Of a stretch of 64,000 nt of DNA, positions 1-7,650 are shown one piece after another. Made by a program: the position numbers and the translations under genes. The notes below the pieces were generated by a model. That model had not been told where the DNA came from. It was given only the letters and a program-made list of their open reading frames with translations, and made no database searches. The stretch is from Kitasatospora sp. MAP12-44 (GTDB lineage Bacteria; Actinomycetota; Actinomycetes; Streptomycetales; Streptomycetaceae), in contig NZ_JARZAE010000004.1 in the NCBI RefSeq assembly GCF_029892095.1, positions 1,364,001-1,428,000 on the forward strand, written 5' to 3'. How positions within the stretch are numbered: the first letter of the stretch is position 1; each line of letters begins with the position of its first letter.

Positions 1-64
1 GGACACGACGACGGGCGCGGAGCGGCCGATGCCGCCCGCGCCCGCGTGGGACCCGTTCTCCTAG
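1..64 (+). CDS. C-terminal tail of a gene entering from the left (partial)
   Basis: The first 64 bases can be read as the last 20 codons of a plus-strand gene ending in TAG. Every third position is G or C, as in real genes here, and the tail is proline-rich (MPPAPAWDPFS). It converges on the cysteine dioxygenase gene 16 bases away. Too little is present to name a product, and chance coding cannot be excluded. Confidence 0.3.
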   Translation, partial: DTTTGAERPMPPAPAWDPFS

Positions 65-80
65 CCAGGGCACGCCCGTC

Positions 81-641
81 CTAGTCGAGAGCGCCGTCCG
101 GCAGCCGGTACACCCGCCGGATGCTGGTGCCCAGCCGCACCACGTCCGCCCCGTACACATGGATCGAGATCGCCGTCGAGCTGCACCCGTTCTGCACCCG
201 GTGGATGTCCCCGGGCGGCGCGAACCCGCAGACCGAACCCTGCGGGTTGTCCACGTCCTCGGTCGCGGTCAGCCGTGCGGCCGAGCCATCCGGCACCAGC
301 CGGTAGCGGCGCTCGGTCTCCCGCCCCTGGTGGACCCCGGCGACGCACCAGGAGACATGGTCATGGATCGAGGTGCGCTGCCCGGGCAGCCAGACCAGCG
401 CGACCACCGAGAAGCTCCCGTCCGGCTCGGCGTGCAGCACGTGCTGCCGGTAGCTGTCGGGGTCGCCCTCGACCTGCTGCTCGGTCAGCAGCTCGGCTCT
501 GCCGAGGTAGGGCCGAAGCCGCTCGCCGACCAGGTGGGCGGTCAGCTCGGGGTCGAGCCCGTGGGCCACGACCTCCCGGATCTCGGAGACAAGCGCGTCG
601 GTCAGCACCGTGGTGCGGGCGGAAACAGTCTGCACGGTCAT
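81..641 (-). CDS. cysteine dioxygenase family protein (cupin)
   Basis: Predicted mononuclear iron cupin of the cysteine dioxygenase type I family, which oxidises cysteine to cysteine sulfinate in the cytoplasm. The 186 residues carry the metal-binding HDH of cupin motif 1 in TSIHDHVSWCVAGVHQG and a second-motif histidine in GDIHRVQN. The length is usual for bacterial members. ATG at 641 was preferred to an in-frame TTG 24 bases upstream; neither has a strong ribosome site. It lies about 90 bases downstream of a LysR gene on the same strand, which suggests control by that regulator. A thiol dioxygenase with another substrate, such as 3-mercaptopropionate, cannot be excluded. Confidence 0.85.
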   Translation of the reverse strand: MTVQTVSARTTVLTDALVSEIREVVAHGLDPELTAHLVGERLRPYLGRAELLTEQQVEGDPDSYRQHVLHAEPDGSFSVVALVWLPGQRTSIHDHVSWCVAGVHQGRETERRYRLVPDGSAARLTATEDVDNPQGSVCGFAPPGDIHRVQNGCSSTAISIHVYGADVVRLGTSIRRVYRLPDGALD

Positions 642-731
642 ACCGACCAGCCTGCGGCCGACCAAGCCGATCCGTCCAAGGAGGGATTCTTCGCCTCCCC
701 CTAGGCCCGCTTATGGACACCTGATGGAGCG

Positions 732-1637
732 TCAGCAGCCCAACCGCGCACCGGCGACCGCCCGCAGCTCGTTCAGCACCAGCTCGGTGGCCGGCAGCGG
801 CAGGTGCTCGCGCAGCACGTACGCCGAGACCTGGCGCCGCACATGCGGCTCCAGCGCCCGCCCGGTGACCTTGGCGTGGCAGAGGAAGGAGAGCACCAGC
901 GAGGGGACCACCGCCAGGCCGACCCCGGCCGCCACCAGGCTCTGGATGGCCAGGTTGTCATCGGTGGTGAAGACGATGTCCGGCTGGAAGCCCTCCTCCG
1001 CGCAGACGTGCAGGAAGTTGGCCCGACAGCGCGGACAGCCCGCGATCCACCGGGCACCGGTGAGCTCGGTCAGCCGCACCGCGTGCCGGCGGGCCAGCTG
1101 GTGGCCGACCGGCAGCAGCACCGTCAGCAGGTCCTCCATCAGCGGGATCTCGACCAGCTCGGGCGGCACCTCGGCCCGCATCCCGGGGTAGCGGAAGGCG
1201 AGCGCGATGTCGCACTCGCCGGCCAGCAGGCGGTTCAGCGACTCCGGCGGCTCCGCCTCCAGGAGTTCGACCCGGACGCCGGGGTGCTGGGTCAGCAGCC
1301 GGGCCATCGCGTCGGGGATCAGCGTGGCATTGGCGCTGGGGAAGGCGCAGACCCGGACCTGACCCGCCCGCAGCCGGGACAGCGCCCGTAACTGCTGCTG
1401 TGCGGCCCCCAGATTGCCGAGGATCACCTCGGCGTGCCGGGCGAGCGTCTCGCCGGCCTCGGTCAGCCGCATCCGCCGCCCGGCCCGCGCGAAGAGCGGC
1501 ACCCCGACGTCCCGCTCCAGCGCCTTGATCTGCTGAGTGACGGCCGGCTGCGTGTAGCCGAGCACCCGGGCCGCGCCGGTGTACGAGCCGGTGTTCACCA
1601 CTTCGTGGAAGGTCCGGATGTGCCGGGTGTCCAACAT
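732..1637 (-). CDS. LysR family transcriptional regulator
   Basis: DNA-binding regulator of 301 residues. The N-terminal winged helix-turn-helix (about residues 1-60) contains the typical TGSYTGAARVLGYTQPAVTQ segment. The rest is the periplasmic-binding-like effector domain (about 90-295). The start at MLDTRHIRTF matches the family N-terminus; 14 codons further upstream remain open but look non-coding. It directly precedes the cysteine dioxygenase gene on the same strand, so sulfur amino acid sensing is a reasonable but unproven role. The cysteine pair CPRC near residue 205 in the effector domain could be redox-sensitive. Confidence 0.9.
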   Translation of the reverse strand: MLDTRHIRTFHEVVNTGSYTGAARVLGYTQPAVTQQIKALERDVGVPLFARAGRRMRLTEAGETLARHAEVILGNLGAAQQQLRALSRLRAGQVRVCAFPSANATLIPDAMARLLTQHPGVRVELLEAEPPESLNRLLAGECDIALAFRYPGMRAEVPPELVEIPLMEDLLTVLLPVGHQLARRHAVRLTELTGARWIAGCPRCRANFLHVCAEEGFQPDIVFTTDDNLAIQSLVAAGVGLAVVPSLVLSFLCHAKVTGRALEPHVRRQVSAYVLREHLPLPATELVLNELRAVAGARLGC

Positions 1638-1754
1638 CGCTGAATCATAAGCAGAACTTTGGCTGACGGGACACACCATCGGCTCAACCGATCATCAGAG
1701 TCCCAGCAACCCGGCCGCCCTGCCAACCCCTGCCCGACCCCTGCCCGACGCCTG

Positions 1755-2012
1755 CTAGCCGTTGATGCGCCGTCCCTTGAGCAGATAGCCGACCACCCCG
1801 CCGACCAGCAGCGTGCCGGCCAGCGCGATCCACAACGGCGTGGTGACCGTGAAGAGCCAGAACTGGATCTTCACGCTGTTCAGGTTGGCGAGCAGGAACC
1901 AGAGCACCAGCGCCGCGATCACCACACCGGTGATGACCCGCGTGGGGATGCCCCCGATCTCGCTGTTCTTCTTCTGGCCCGCGAAGGATGAGCTGTCCCG
2001 GTTCTTGGTCAC
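1755..2012 (-). CDS. LapA-like (DUF1049) small membrane protein
   Basis: About 85 residues from a GTG start, with two hydrophobic segments (VITGVVIAALVLWFLLANL and PLWIALAGTLLVGGVVGYLL) and a basic C-terminal tail. This hairpin topology, with an asparagine-containing loop between the segments, is the pattern of the LapA/DUF1049 family of inner-membrane proteins. The start is uncertain: the frame stays open to 2150, but that extension is low-complexity and cysteine-containing, unlike the family. The aldo/keto reductase gene is divergent. The function of actinobacterial members is unknown. Confidence 0.7.
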   Translation of the reverse strand: MTKNRDSSSFAGQKKNSEIGGIPTRVITGVVIAALVLWFLLANLNSVKIQFWLFTVTTPLWIALAGTLLVGGVVGYLLKGRRING

Positions 2013-2205
2013 AGGGGAAGTCTGCGGGCCGGGCCCGCCCACCGCTTCGGCGGTACGCGCCGCGCTGGGCCGGACAGGGCAATCAGCTCCCCCGCACGAG
2101 TGACACCTAGTGGTCGGTCTTACCCGCGCAACTGGGAACACTCCCGGCACAGCGGAGGTTCACCTTCCGGAAACACTCGACAACATCAGAGGGGCACTCC
2201 TTCTC

Positions 2206-3060
2206 GTGAGCACCATTCCCACCGTCACCCTGAACAACGGCGTACGGATCCCGCAGCTCGGCTTCGGCGTCTGGCAGGTCCCGGACGACGCGGCGACCCT
2301 CGCCGTCCGCACCGCCATCGAGACCGGCTACCGCAGCATCGACACCGCCGCGGTGTACGAGAACGAGGTCGGCACCGGCGCGGGCATCCAGCAGGCCGGC
2401 GTGGCCCGCGAGGAACTCTTCATCACCACCAAGCTGTGGAACAGCGGCAAGGCCGACTGGTCCGGCGAGGCCGGCCGCGACGCCGTACTGCGCGCCTTCG
2501 ACGACTCCCTCGGCAAGCTGGGCCTGGAGTACGTGGACCTCTACCTGATCCACTGGCCGCGCCCGATGCACGGCAGCTACGCCAACGTCTGGCATGCCTT
2601 CGAGCAGCTGCTGGCCGACGGCCGGGTCAAGGCGATCGGCGTCTCCAACTTCGGCCAGGAGCAGCTGACCCGGCTCTTCGACACCAGCTCGGTGGTCCCG
2701 GCGCTGAACCAGGTCGAGCTGCACCCGTTCTTCCCGCAGCACGAGCTGCGCGCCTTCCACGCCGAGCACGGCATCGCCACCGAGGCATGGAGCCCGCTGG
2801 GCCAGGGCAAGGACCTGCTGACCCACCCGGCGCTGACCGCCATCGCCGAGAAGCACGGCCGCTCGGTGGCCCAGGTGGTGCTCCGCTGGCACCTGCAGAG
2901 CGGCGTGATCGCCATCCCGAAGTCCGTGACCCCCTCGCGGATCAAGGAGAACCTGGACGTGACCGGCTTCGTGCTGGACTCGACCGACCTGGCAGCCCTG
3001 GCCGCCGTCGAGACCGGCGAGCGGATCGGCCCGGACCCGCAGGGCTTCGACTGGAACTGA
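2206..3060 (+). CDS. aldo/keto reductase
   Basis: NADPH-dependent carbonyl reductase of 284 residues, the usual size for the AKR5 type. The catalytic tetrad is visible: Asp and Tyr in SIDTAAVYENE, Lys in ITTKLWN and His in LIHWPRP. The cofactor-binding signature IPKSVTPSRIKENL lies near the C-terminus. GTG at 2206 is preceded by a purine-rich AGAGGGG, and the family N-terminus PTVTLNNGVRIPQLGFG follows at once; an upstream extension in the same frame lacks coding character. A strong hairpin follows the stop codon. The physiological substrate cannot be inferred. Confidence 0.93.
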   Translation: MSTIPTVTLNNGVRIPQLGFGVWQVPDDAATLAVRTAIETGYRSIDTAAVYENEVGTGAGIQQAGVAREELFITTKLWNSGKADWSGEAGRDAVLRAFDDSLGKLGLEYVDLYLIHWPRPMHGSYANVWHAFEQLLADGRVKAIGVSNFGQEQLTRLFDTSSVVPALNQVELHPFFPQHELRAFHAEHGIATEAWSPLGQGKDLLTHPALTAIAEKHGRSVAQVVLRWHLQSGVIAIPKSVTPSRIKENLDVTGFVLDSTDLAALAAVETGERIGPDPQGFDWN

Positions 3061-3075
3061 CCTCCGGTCACAGCT

Positions 3076-3109
3076 GAGGGGGTCCCCACCACCCGGTGGG
3101 GACCCCCTC
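3076..3109. terminator. bidirectional intrinsic terminator
   Basis: A perfect 15-bp inverted repeat (3076-3090 with 3095-3109) around a 4-base loop sits 16 bases after the aldo/keto reductase stop codon and 30 bases beyond the MarR stop codon on the other strand. It probably ends both converging transcripts. Confidence 0.85.
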
Positions 3110-3138
3110 AATATCTCCACCAAAAAGGTGGCGAATCG

Positions 3139-4047
3139 TTACGCCTCCGGCGACAGCCGGGCCGCCTTCGCGAGCAGCACCAGCGCCTTCTCGTGATCGA
3201 CCTCCTCCAGCGGCGAGAGCAGCTGACGCTGCACCTGCGCCACCGCGGCGGAGGAGCTGTGCAGCAGCTCCTGACCGGTCGGCGAGAGCGAGAGCAGGTT
3301 GCGCCGCCCGTCCGAGGGGTCACGACGGCGCAGCACCAGGCCGCGCCGCACCAGCCGGCTGACCATCTCGGCCATCGTCGCCTTGTCCAGCGACGCCAGC
3401 TCGCCCACCGTGCGCTGGTCGGCGCCCGGCTCGGTCTCCAGCGCGTCCAGCACGGCGTACTGGGGCGCTGTCAGGTCGGCCCCGACATGCTCGGACCAGA
3501 GCTTGGTGTGCACCTGCTGGCCGACCCTGATCAGGTAGCCGACCGCCCGCTGGGCGTCCAGCAGCGGCCGGGCGTCGCTGAGCGCGGCCACCGCGGCCGG
3601 CTCCAGCCTGGCTATCTTGGCCAGCACCCGGACGAGTTCGAGCTGCTCCTCGGGTGCCAGCGGCTCGAAGAGGGTCCGCTGCACGCGCACCACGCCGCCG
3701 GTGGCCTCACGGACCGCCTGTGCGCCGTTCTGCGAGAGCGCGAGCAGCTTGCGCCGGCCGTCAGCCGGGTCGCGGCGGCGCAGCACCAGACCGCGCCGCA
3801 CCAGCCGAGCGACCATCTCGGCCATCGTCGCTTTGTCCAGCGACGCCCGCTCCCCCACCGTGCGCTGGTCGGCGCCTGGTTCGAGCGCGAGCGTGAGCAG
3901 GACAGCGAACTGAGGAGCCGTCAGTTCGGCCCCCACGTGTTCGGACCACAGCCGGGTGTGCACCTGCTGGGCCACGCGGATGAGGTGTCCGGGCGACTGC
4001 TGAAGTCGTCCGGGTACACGGGTCGTCGGGATCTCCCCCAGCACCAT
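3139..4047 (-). CDS. tandem double-MarR transcriptional regulator
   Basis: One continuous 302-residue frame holds two complete MarR winged-helix domains, about residues 22-150 and 169-298, where normal family members have one of about 150. The halves are nearly the same protein: both contain QQVHTxLWSEHVGAxLTAPQ, GADQRTVGExASLDKATMAE and RLVRRGLVLRRRDPxDGRR. MarR proteins work as dimers, so this looks like a single-chain pseudo-dimer made by gene duplication and fusion. It is divergent from the FabG-like gene with a repeat-rich 400-bp spacer, and probably controls that gene and itself. The ligand is unknown. Confidence 0.9.
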   Translation of the reverse strand: MVLGEIPTTRVPGRLQQSPGHLIRVAQQVHTRLWSEHVGAELTAPQFAVLLTLALEPGADQRTVGERASLDKATMAEMVARLVRRGLVLRRRDPADGRRKLLALSQNGAQAVREATGGVVRVQRTLFEPLAPEEQLELVRVLAKIARLEPAAVAALSDARPLLDAQRAVGYLIRVGQQVHTKLWSEHVGADLTAPQYAVLDALETEPGADQRTVGELASLDKATMAEMVSRLVRRGLVLRRRDPSDGRRNLLSLSPTGQELLHSSSAAVAQVQRQLLSPLEEVDHEKALVLLAKAARLSPEA

Positions 4048-4450
4048 GAATCCGTCCTGATGTCACACCCGGCGTGCTGTGGGACACCCGGGCGGGGCAG
4101 TAGCGGCGTGCTGGTCTCCCCCGGTGGCAGATCGTCACCAACCGCAGTGGTTTCGACCCGAATCGAGGGGAGCTCCGCCGTGCAGCCGACGGCTGCTGGC
4201 GCACACTATACAAACGCTTGCTGTGTTGCGGCAGGCAGGGGCGGATAGTAGACGGATGTTCGGGCGACTTGTGGTATTTCGTCCCGTGCCTGAGACCCCG
4301 ACACCCGCCTGTACGAACCCTGAGAACTCGGGTGTACGAACCCTGCCGGCTGCGGCAGGCCTACTCTGGCCGTCCATCCTACCCGCCGGTAGGGTGACCG
4401 GGCAGCGCTCTCCTAACCCCTGTTCACAAGCGAGAGGGACAGTGATTCCC
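4048..4450. promoter_or_regulatory. divergent regulatory region between the MarR and FabG genes
   Basis: No gene is seen in these 400 bases. They hold a 13-bp direct repeat TGTACGAACCCTG at 4310-4322 and 4333-4345 (23-bp period), with the near-palindrome CCCTGAGAACTCGGG between the copies. A 6-bp-arm palindrome CCTACC/GGTAGG lies at 4378-4393. These are candidate operators for the double MarR protein or for a TetR-type regulator; the assignment is inference. Confidence 0.45.
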
Positions 4451-5224
4451 ATGACCGAGACCGAGCAGAGCAGCACTCCCAGGGTCGCCGTCGTCACCGG
4501 CGCGGCCCGCGGCATCGGCGCCGCGACGGCCCTGCGGCTGGCCGCCGACGGGTACGCCGTCGCGGTGGTCGACCTGGAGGAGTCGGCGGGCAAGGACACC
4601 GTCGACCGGATCGTCGCGGCCGGCGGCCGGGCGCTCGCGGTCGGCGCGGACGTCTCGGACGCCGCCCAGGTGCAGGCGGCCGTCGACCGGATCGCCGCCG
4701 AACTCGGCGCCCCGGTCGTCCTGGTGAACAACGCCGGCGTGCTCCGCGACAACCTGCTGTTCAAGATGTCCGAGGCCGACTGGGACCTCGTCATGAACGT
4801 GCACCTGCGCGGCGCCTTCCTGATGACGCGTGCGGTGCAGAAGCACATGGTGGACGCGGGCTTCGGCCGGATCGTCAACCTCTCGTCGTCCTCCGCCCAG
4901 GGCAACCGCGGCCAGGCCAACTACTCGGCCGCCAAGGCCGGGCTGCAGGGCTTCACCAAGACGCTGGCCATCGAGCTGGGCAAGTTCGGCATCACCGCCA
5001 ACGCGGTCGCCCCCGGCTTCATCGCCACCGACATGACCGCCGCCACCGCGGCCCGGGTCGGCATGGAGTTCGAGGCCTTCAAGCAGGCCGCGGCCACCCA
5101 GATCCCGGTCAACCGGGTCGGCTACCCCGAGGACATCGCCCACACCATCTCGTTCCTCACCAGCGAGGGTGCGGGCTTCGTCTCCGGCCAGGTCATCTAC
5201 GTCGCCGGCGGACCGCTCGACTAG
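4451..5224 (+). CDS. SDR family oxidoreductase (3-oxoacyl-ACP reductase FabG-like)
   Basis: Classical short-chain dehydrogenase of 257 residues. The cofactor motif is GAARGIG near residue 17, followed by NNAG. The catalytic Ser-Tyr-Lys set appears in NLSSSSAQG and YSAAKAG, and the C-terminal SGQVIYVAGG is typical of FabG. The reaction is probably NADPH-dependent reduction of a 3-oxoacyl thioester, though many paralogues act on other ketones. ATG at 4451 lies 12 bases after GAGGG; a GTG at 4442 is only 3 bases from it and is a possible alternative. The frame extends further upstream without coding character. Confidence 0.9.
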   Translation: MTETEQSSTPRVAVVTGAARGIGAATALRLAADGYAVAVVDLEESAGKDTVDRIVAAGGRALAVGADVSDAAQVQAAVDRIAAELGAPVVLVNNAGVLRDNLLFKMSEADWDLVMNVHLRGAFLMTRAVQKHMVDAGFGRIVNLSSSSAQGNRGQANYSAAKAGLQGFTKTLAIELGKFGITANAVAPGFIATDMTAATAARVGMEFEAFKQAAATQIPVNRVGYPEDIAHTISFLTSEGAGFVSGQVIYVAGGPLD

Positions 5225-5239
5225 AGCGCGGGCGCACCA

Positions 5240-5280
5240 AGGCCCGGTCGTCCGCGCACCAGCGCCGGACGGCCGGGCCT
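5240..5280. terminator. bidirectional terminator hairpin
   Basis: Arms 5240-5254 and 5266-5280 pair over 15 positions with one G-T wobble around an 11-base loop. The hairpin lies between the converging FabG-like gene and the small zinc-ribbon gene, touching the latter's stop codon. Confidence 0.7.
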
Positions 5281-5482
5281 ACGACTGTGCGAGCGCGCGC
5301 AGCCGGGCTGCCTCGGCGACCATCGCGGCGCGCTCGGCCCGGCGGGCCTTGCGCGCCTCGTCCGCGCCGACCGGCTCCACCACGTGGAAGCAGGCACCGC
5401 AGACGTACCCGCCCTCCGGCCCCTCGGAGACCGGGGCGCCGCAGTGTGCGCAGTACCGGGAGTAGGTGACGGTGGCGACCAT
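5279..5482 (-). CDS. small zinc-ribbon protein
   Basis: A 67-residue protein with two cysteine pairs, CAHCG near residue 11 and CGAC near residue 28, spaced as a rubredoxin-like zinc ribbon. A charged alanine/arginine-rich helix of about 25 residues follows (EARKARRAERAAMVAEAARL). Function unknown. Small proteins of this form are common in Streptomyces and may bind nucleic acid or protein. The ATG start leads directly into the ribbon. Confidence 0.7.
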   Translation of the reverse strand: MVATVTYSRYCAHCGAPVSEGPEGGYVCGACFHVVEPVGADEARKARRAERAAMVAEAARLRALAQS

Positions 5483-5584
5483 GACGACCTCGCATCGGGT
5501 ACGAAGAGTACGTCCACCGTAGCGTCTTGATGCCGCATCAGAAAGGGTGTCCCAGCAGCCGGACCGCCCCCGGTCAGCGGTCGG

Positions 5585-5842
5585 TCAGCCGTCGTTGCCG
5601 TGGCCGGCCATCGAACCGGTGCCGTCGCAGGTCCGGCAGGGCTCCTCGCGGTACGCCTGCTTGCTGCCGTCCGCCGACACCCGGTAGCGGGTGTAGGTCC
5701 CGGTGCCCTTGCAGAGGAAGCAGTTCCCTCCACCGTCGCGTTCGGTGGTGCCGGTGCCCTTGCAGGTCCGGCACTGCAGACCGGCCAGTCGTCCGGTGCC
5801 GGTGCAGATGGTGCACACCGCGATGCTCACGCCGGTCCTCAC
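5585..5842 (-). CDS. DnaJ-type zinc-finger domain protein without a J domain
   Basis: An 85-residue protein made almost entirely of four CXXCXGXG repeats: CTICTGTG, CRTCKGTG, CFLCKGTG and CRTCDGTG. This is the cysteine-rich zinc domain of DnaJ chaperones, which binds two zinc ions and unfolded polypeptide; the J domain and substrate domains are missing. It is probably a free-standing small chaperone-like or RNA-binding zinc protein. It is monocistronic, between the zinc-ribbon gene and a divergent membrane protein gene. Confidence 0.8.
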   Translation of the reverse strand: MRTGVSIAVCTICTGTGRLAGLQCRTCKGTGTTERDGGGNCFLCKGTGTYTRYRVSADGSKQAYREEPCRTCDGTGSMAGHGNDG

Positions 5843-5960
5843 TTCTGTGCGCCCCCCACCGAGGGGCTGCCTGCTCCCCTTGCGGGGCCGTTCCCCCGAG
5901 GGTAGCGCCCGGCGTAGCCTGGATTCGTCCCCTCAGCCGGCCCGAGGGAGGTGGACGGGC

Positions 5961-6233
5961 ATGCGAGCGACCACACCCCGCCGCTGGCGCAGCGGCACCG
6001 AGCCGCGTTTCGCGCGCAGCGACCTGAAACTGCGCTTTCTGCTCTCGGTGATCTTCACCCCGTTCTTCGCGTTGATCACCGCCGCCTTCGCGGTCTTCGC
6101 GGCCATGGCGAAGCCGACCAGCGTGCCCAGCCGGGGCACCCTGGTCGGCTTCGCGATCGTCTGCTTCGTCCTCACCGTGGTGGCCGCCATCGACCTCTGG
6201 GTGGTGATCCGGCGCCGCCAGGTCGAACTGTGA
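5961..6233 (+). CDS. small two-helix membrane protein (DUF6343-like)
   Basis: A 90-residue protein with a basic N-terminus (RSGTEPRFARSDLKLR) and two transmembrane segments at about 27-48 and 60-82, ending in a basic cytoplasmic tail. The N-terminal signature resembles a small Streptomyces family I recall as DUF6343; the role is unknown. The strong ribosome site GAGGGAGG upstream of the ATG fixes the start. It converges on the end of the hopanoid operon. Confidence 0.75.
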   Translation: MRATTPRRWRSGTEPRFARSDLKLRFLLSVIFTPFFALITAAFAVFAAMAKPTSVPSRGTLVGFAIVCFVLTVVAAIDLWVVIRRRQVEL

Positions 6234-6249
6234 GCCTCAGACCGGCCGA

Positions 6250-7650
6250 TCAGCGGCCGCCGACGGCCTGCTTGACCAGGGTCCGCCCGAAGTCCCACAT
6301 CAGGCCGCTGCCGCGGTGCGCGTCGTCCATCACCTCGGTGAAGGCCTCGACAAAGCGGTCCACCTCGCGCTCGGTGATGATCAGCGGCGGGATCAGCTTG
6401 ATCACTTCGAGCTGGTCACCGGAGACCTGGGTCAGGATCCGGTGGCGCTGGAGCAGCGGGACCACCACCATCTGCGCGAAGAGCCCCTTGCGGGCGGCCT
6501 GCAGCGCCGTCCAACCGGTGCGCAGCTTCAGCGACTTGGGGCGGCCGAACTCGATGCCGATCATCAGTCCGCGGCCTCGGACATCGGCCAGCAGCTCGTA
6601 GCGGTCGACCAGCGCGGCCAACCGTGCGCGGAACAGGTCGCCGACCCGGCGGGCGTTCTCGACCACCTGCTCGTCCCGCATGACATGCAGCGTGGCGAGC
6701 CCGGCGGCCATCGCCTGGGCGTTGGAGCCGAAGCTGGCAGAGTGCACCAGCACCCGGTCCATCGAGGAGTAGACCTTCTCGAAGATCCAGCTCTTGCCGA
6801 TCGTGGCGCCGATCGGCACATAGCCGCCGGAGAGCGCCTTGGCCGCGCAGACCAGGTCGGGCAGCACGCCCTCCTCGTCCTGGTAGGCGAAGAAGGCGCC
6901 GGTGCGGCCGATGCCGGTCTGCACCTCGTCGCAGATCAGCAGCGCCTTGTGCTCGTGCAGCAGCGCCTGGGCCGCGCGCAGCCAGCCGGGCGGGGCCGCC
7001 TGCACGCCCTTGCCCTGGATCGGCTCGACGATCAGCGCGGCGACGTCCCCCTTGCGCAGCTCGCGGGTGAGCGCGCCGAGATCGCCGAGCGGGATCGCGG
7101 TGTCCGGCAGCAGCGGGTCGAAGCCCTTGCGGAAGCCGCTCTCGCCGTTGACCGAGAGCGAGCCGGCGGTGAGGCCGTGGAAGGCGTGGTCGCAGTAGAG
7201 CACCCGGCGCCGACCGGTCGCGTAGCGGGCGAACTTCAGCGCCGTCTCGACCGCCTCGGTGCCGCTGTTGCCGAAGAAGACCCGGTCCAGGCCGGGCGTG
7301 CGCGCGATCAGCTGCTCGGCCAGCAGGCCGGGCAGCGGCGGGCAGTCGAAGCGGGTGAGGTCGGGCAGGTCGAGCTCCATCACCTGCCGGATCGCGTCGC
7401 GCACCACCGGGTGGTGGCGCCCCAGCGCGAAGATGCCGAAGCCGGCCAGCATGTCGAGGTACTCGTGGCCCTCGTCGTCGTAGAAGTACGCGCCGCTCGC
7501 CCGGTCGTACGTCTTGTCGAAGCCGATGGTGTGCAGCATCCGCGGGAGCTGCGGGTTGAGGTAGCGGCTGTGCAGCTCGTAGCGCTCGCCGCCGCGCTCG
7601 GAGAGCAGGGCGGCGAGGTCGAGGCCGGCGGCCGGGTGGTCAGCTGGCAC
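6250..7650 (-). CDS. hpnO: class III aminotransferase of hopanoid side-chain synthesis (HpnO-like)
   Basis: PLP-dependent fold-type I aminotransferase of 466 residues. The pyridoxal lysine lies in [15 protein letters not shown], with phosphate-binding [17 protein letters not shown] and the aspartate of [14 protein letters not shown]. It is the last gene of the hopanoid operon, and the GTG start overlaps the dxs end by 11 bases. In other bacteria HpnO converts ribosylhopane, made by HpnH and HpnG, into aminobacteriohopanetriol. That role is inferred from position; ornithine or acetylornithine aminotransferases are close relatives. Confidence 0.85.
   Translation of the reverse strand: MPADHPAAGLDLAALLSERGGERYELHSRYLNPQLPRMLHTIGFDKTYDRASGAYFYDDEGHEYLDMLAGFGIFALGRHHPVVRDAIRQVMELDLPDLTRFDCPPLPGLLAEQLIARTPGLDRVFFGNSGTEAVETALKFARYATGRRRVLYCDHAFHGLTAGSLSVNGESGFRKGFDPLLPDTAIPLGDLGALTRELRKGDVAALIVEPIQGKGVQAAPPGWLRAAQALLHEHKALLICDEVQTGIGRTGAFFAYQDEEGVLPDLVCAAKALSGGYVPIGATIGKSWIFEKVYSSMDRVLVHSASFGSNAQAMAAGLATLHVMRDEQVVENARRVGDLFRARLAALVDRYELLADVRGRGLMIGIEFGRPKSLKLRTGWTALQAARKGLFAQMVVVPLLQRHRILTQVSGDQLEVIKLIPPLIITEREVDRFVEAFTEVMDDAHRGSGLMWDFGRTLVKQAVGGR

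Noticed and set aside
3139..4047. Idea that the double MarR gene is an assembly duplication
   Set aside because: The two halves differ at many positions throughout, in DNA and protein, and are joined by a distinct linker, so a true gene fusion is more likely.
6243..6259. CGGCCG/CGGCCG inverted repeat at the end of the hopanoid operon as terminator
   Set aside because: Only 6 bp, GC-rich sequence gives many such repeats by chance, and it lies largely inside the hpnO 3' end.
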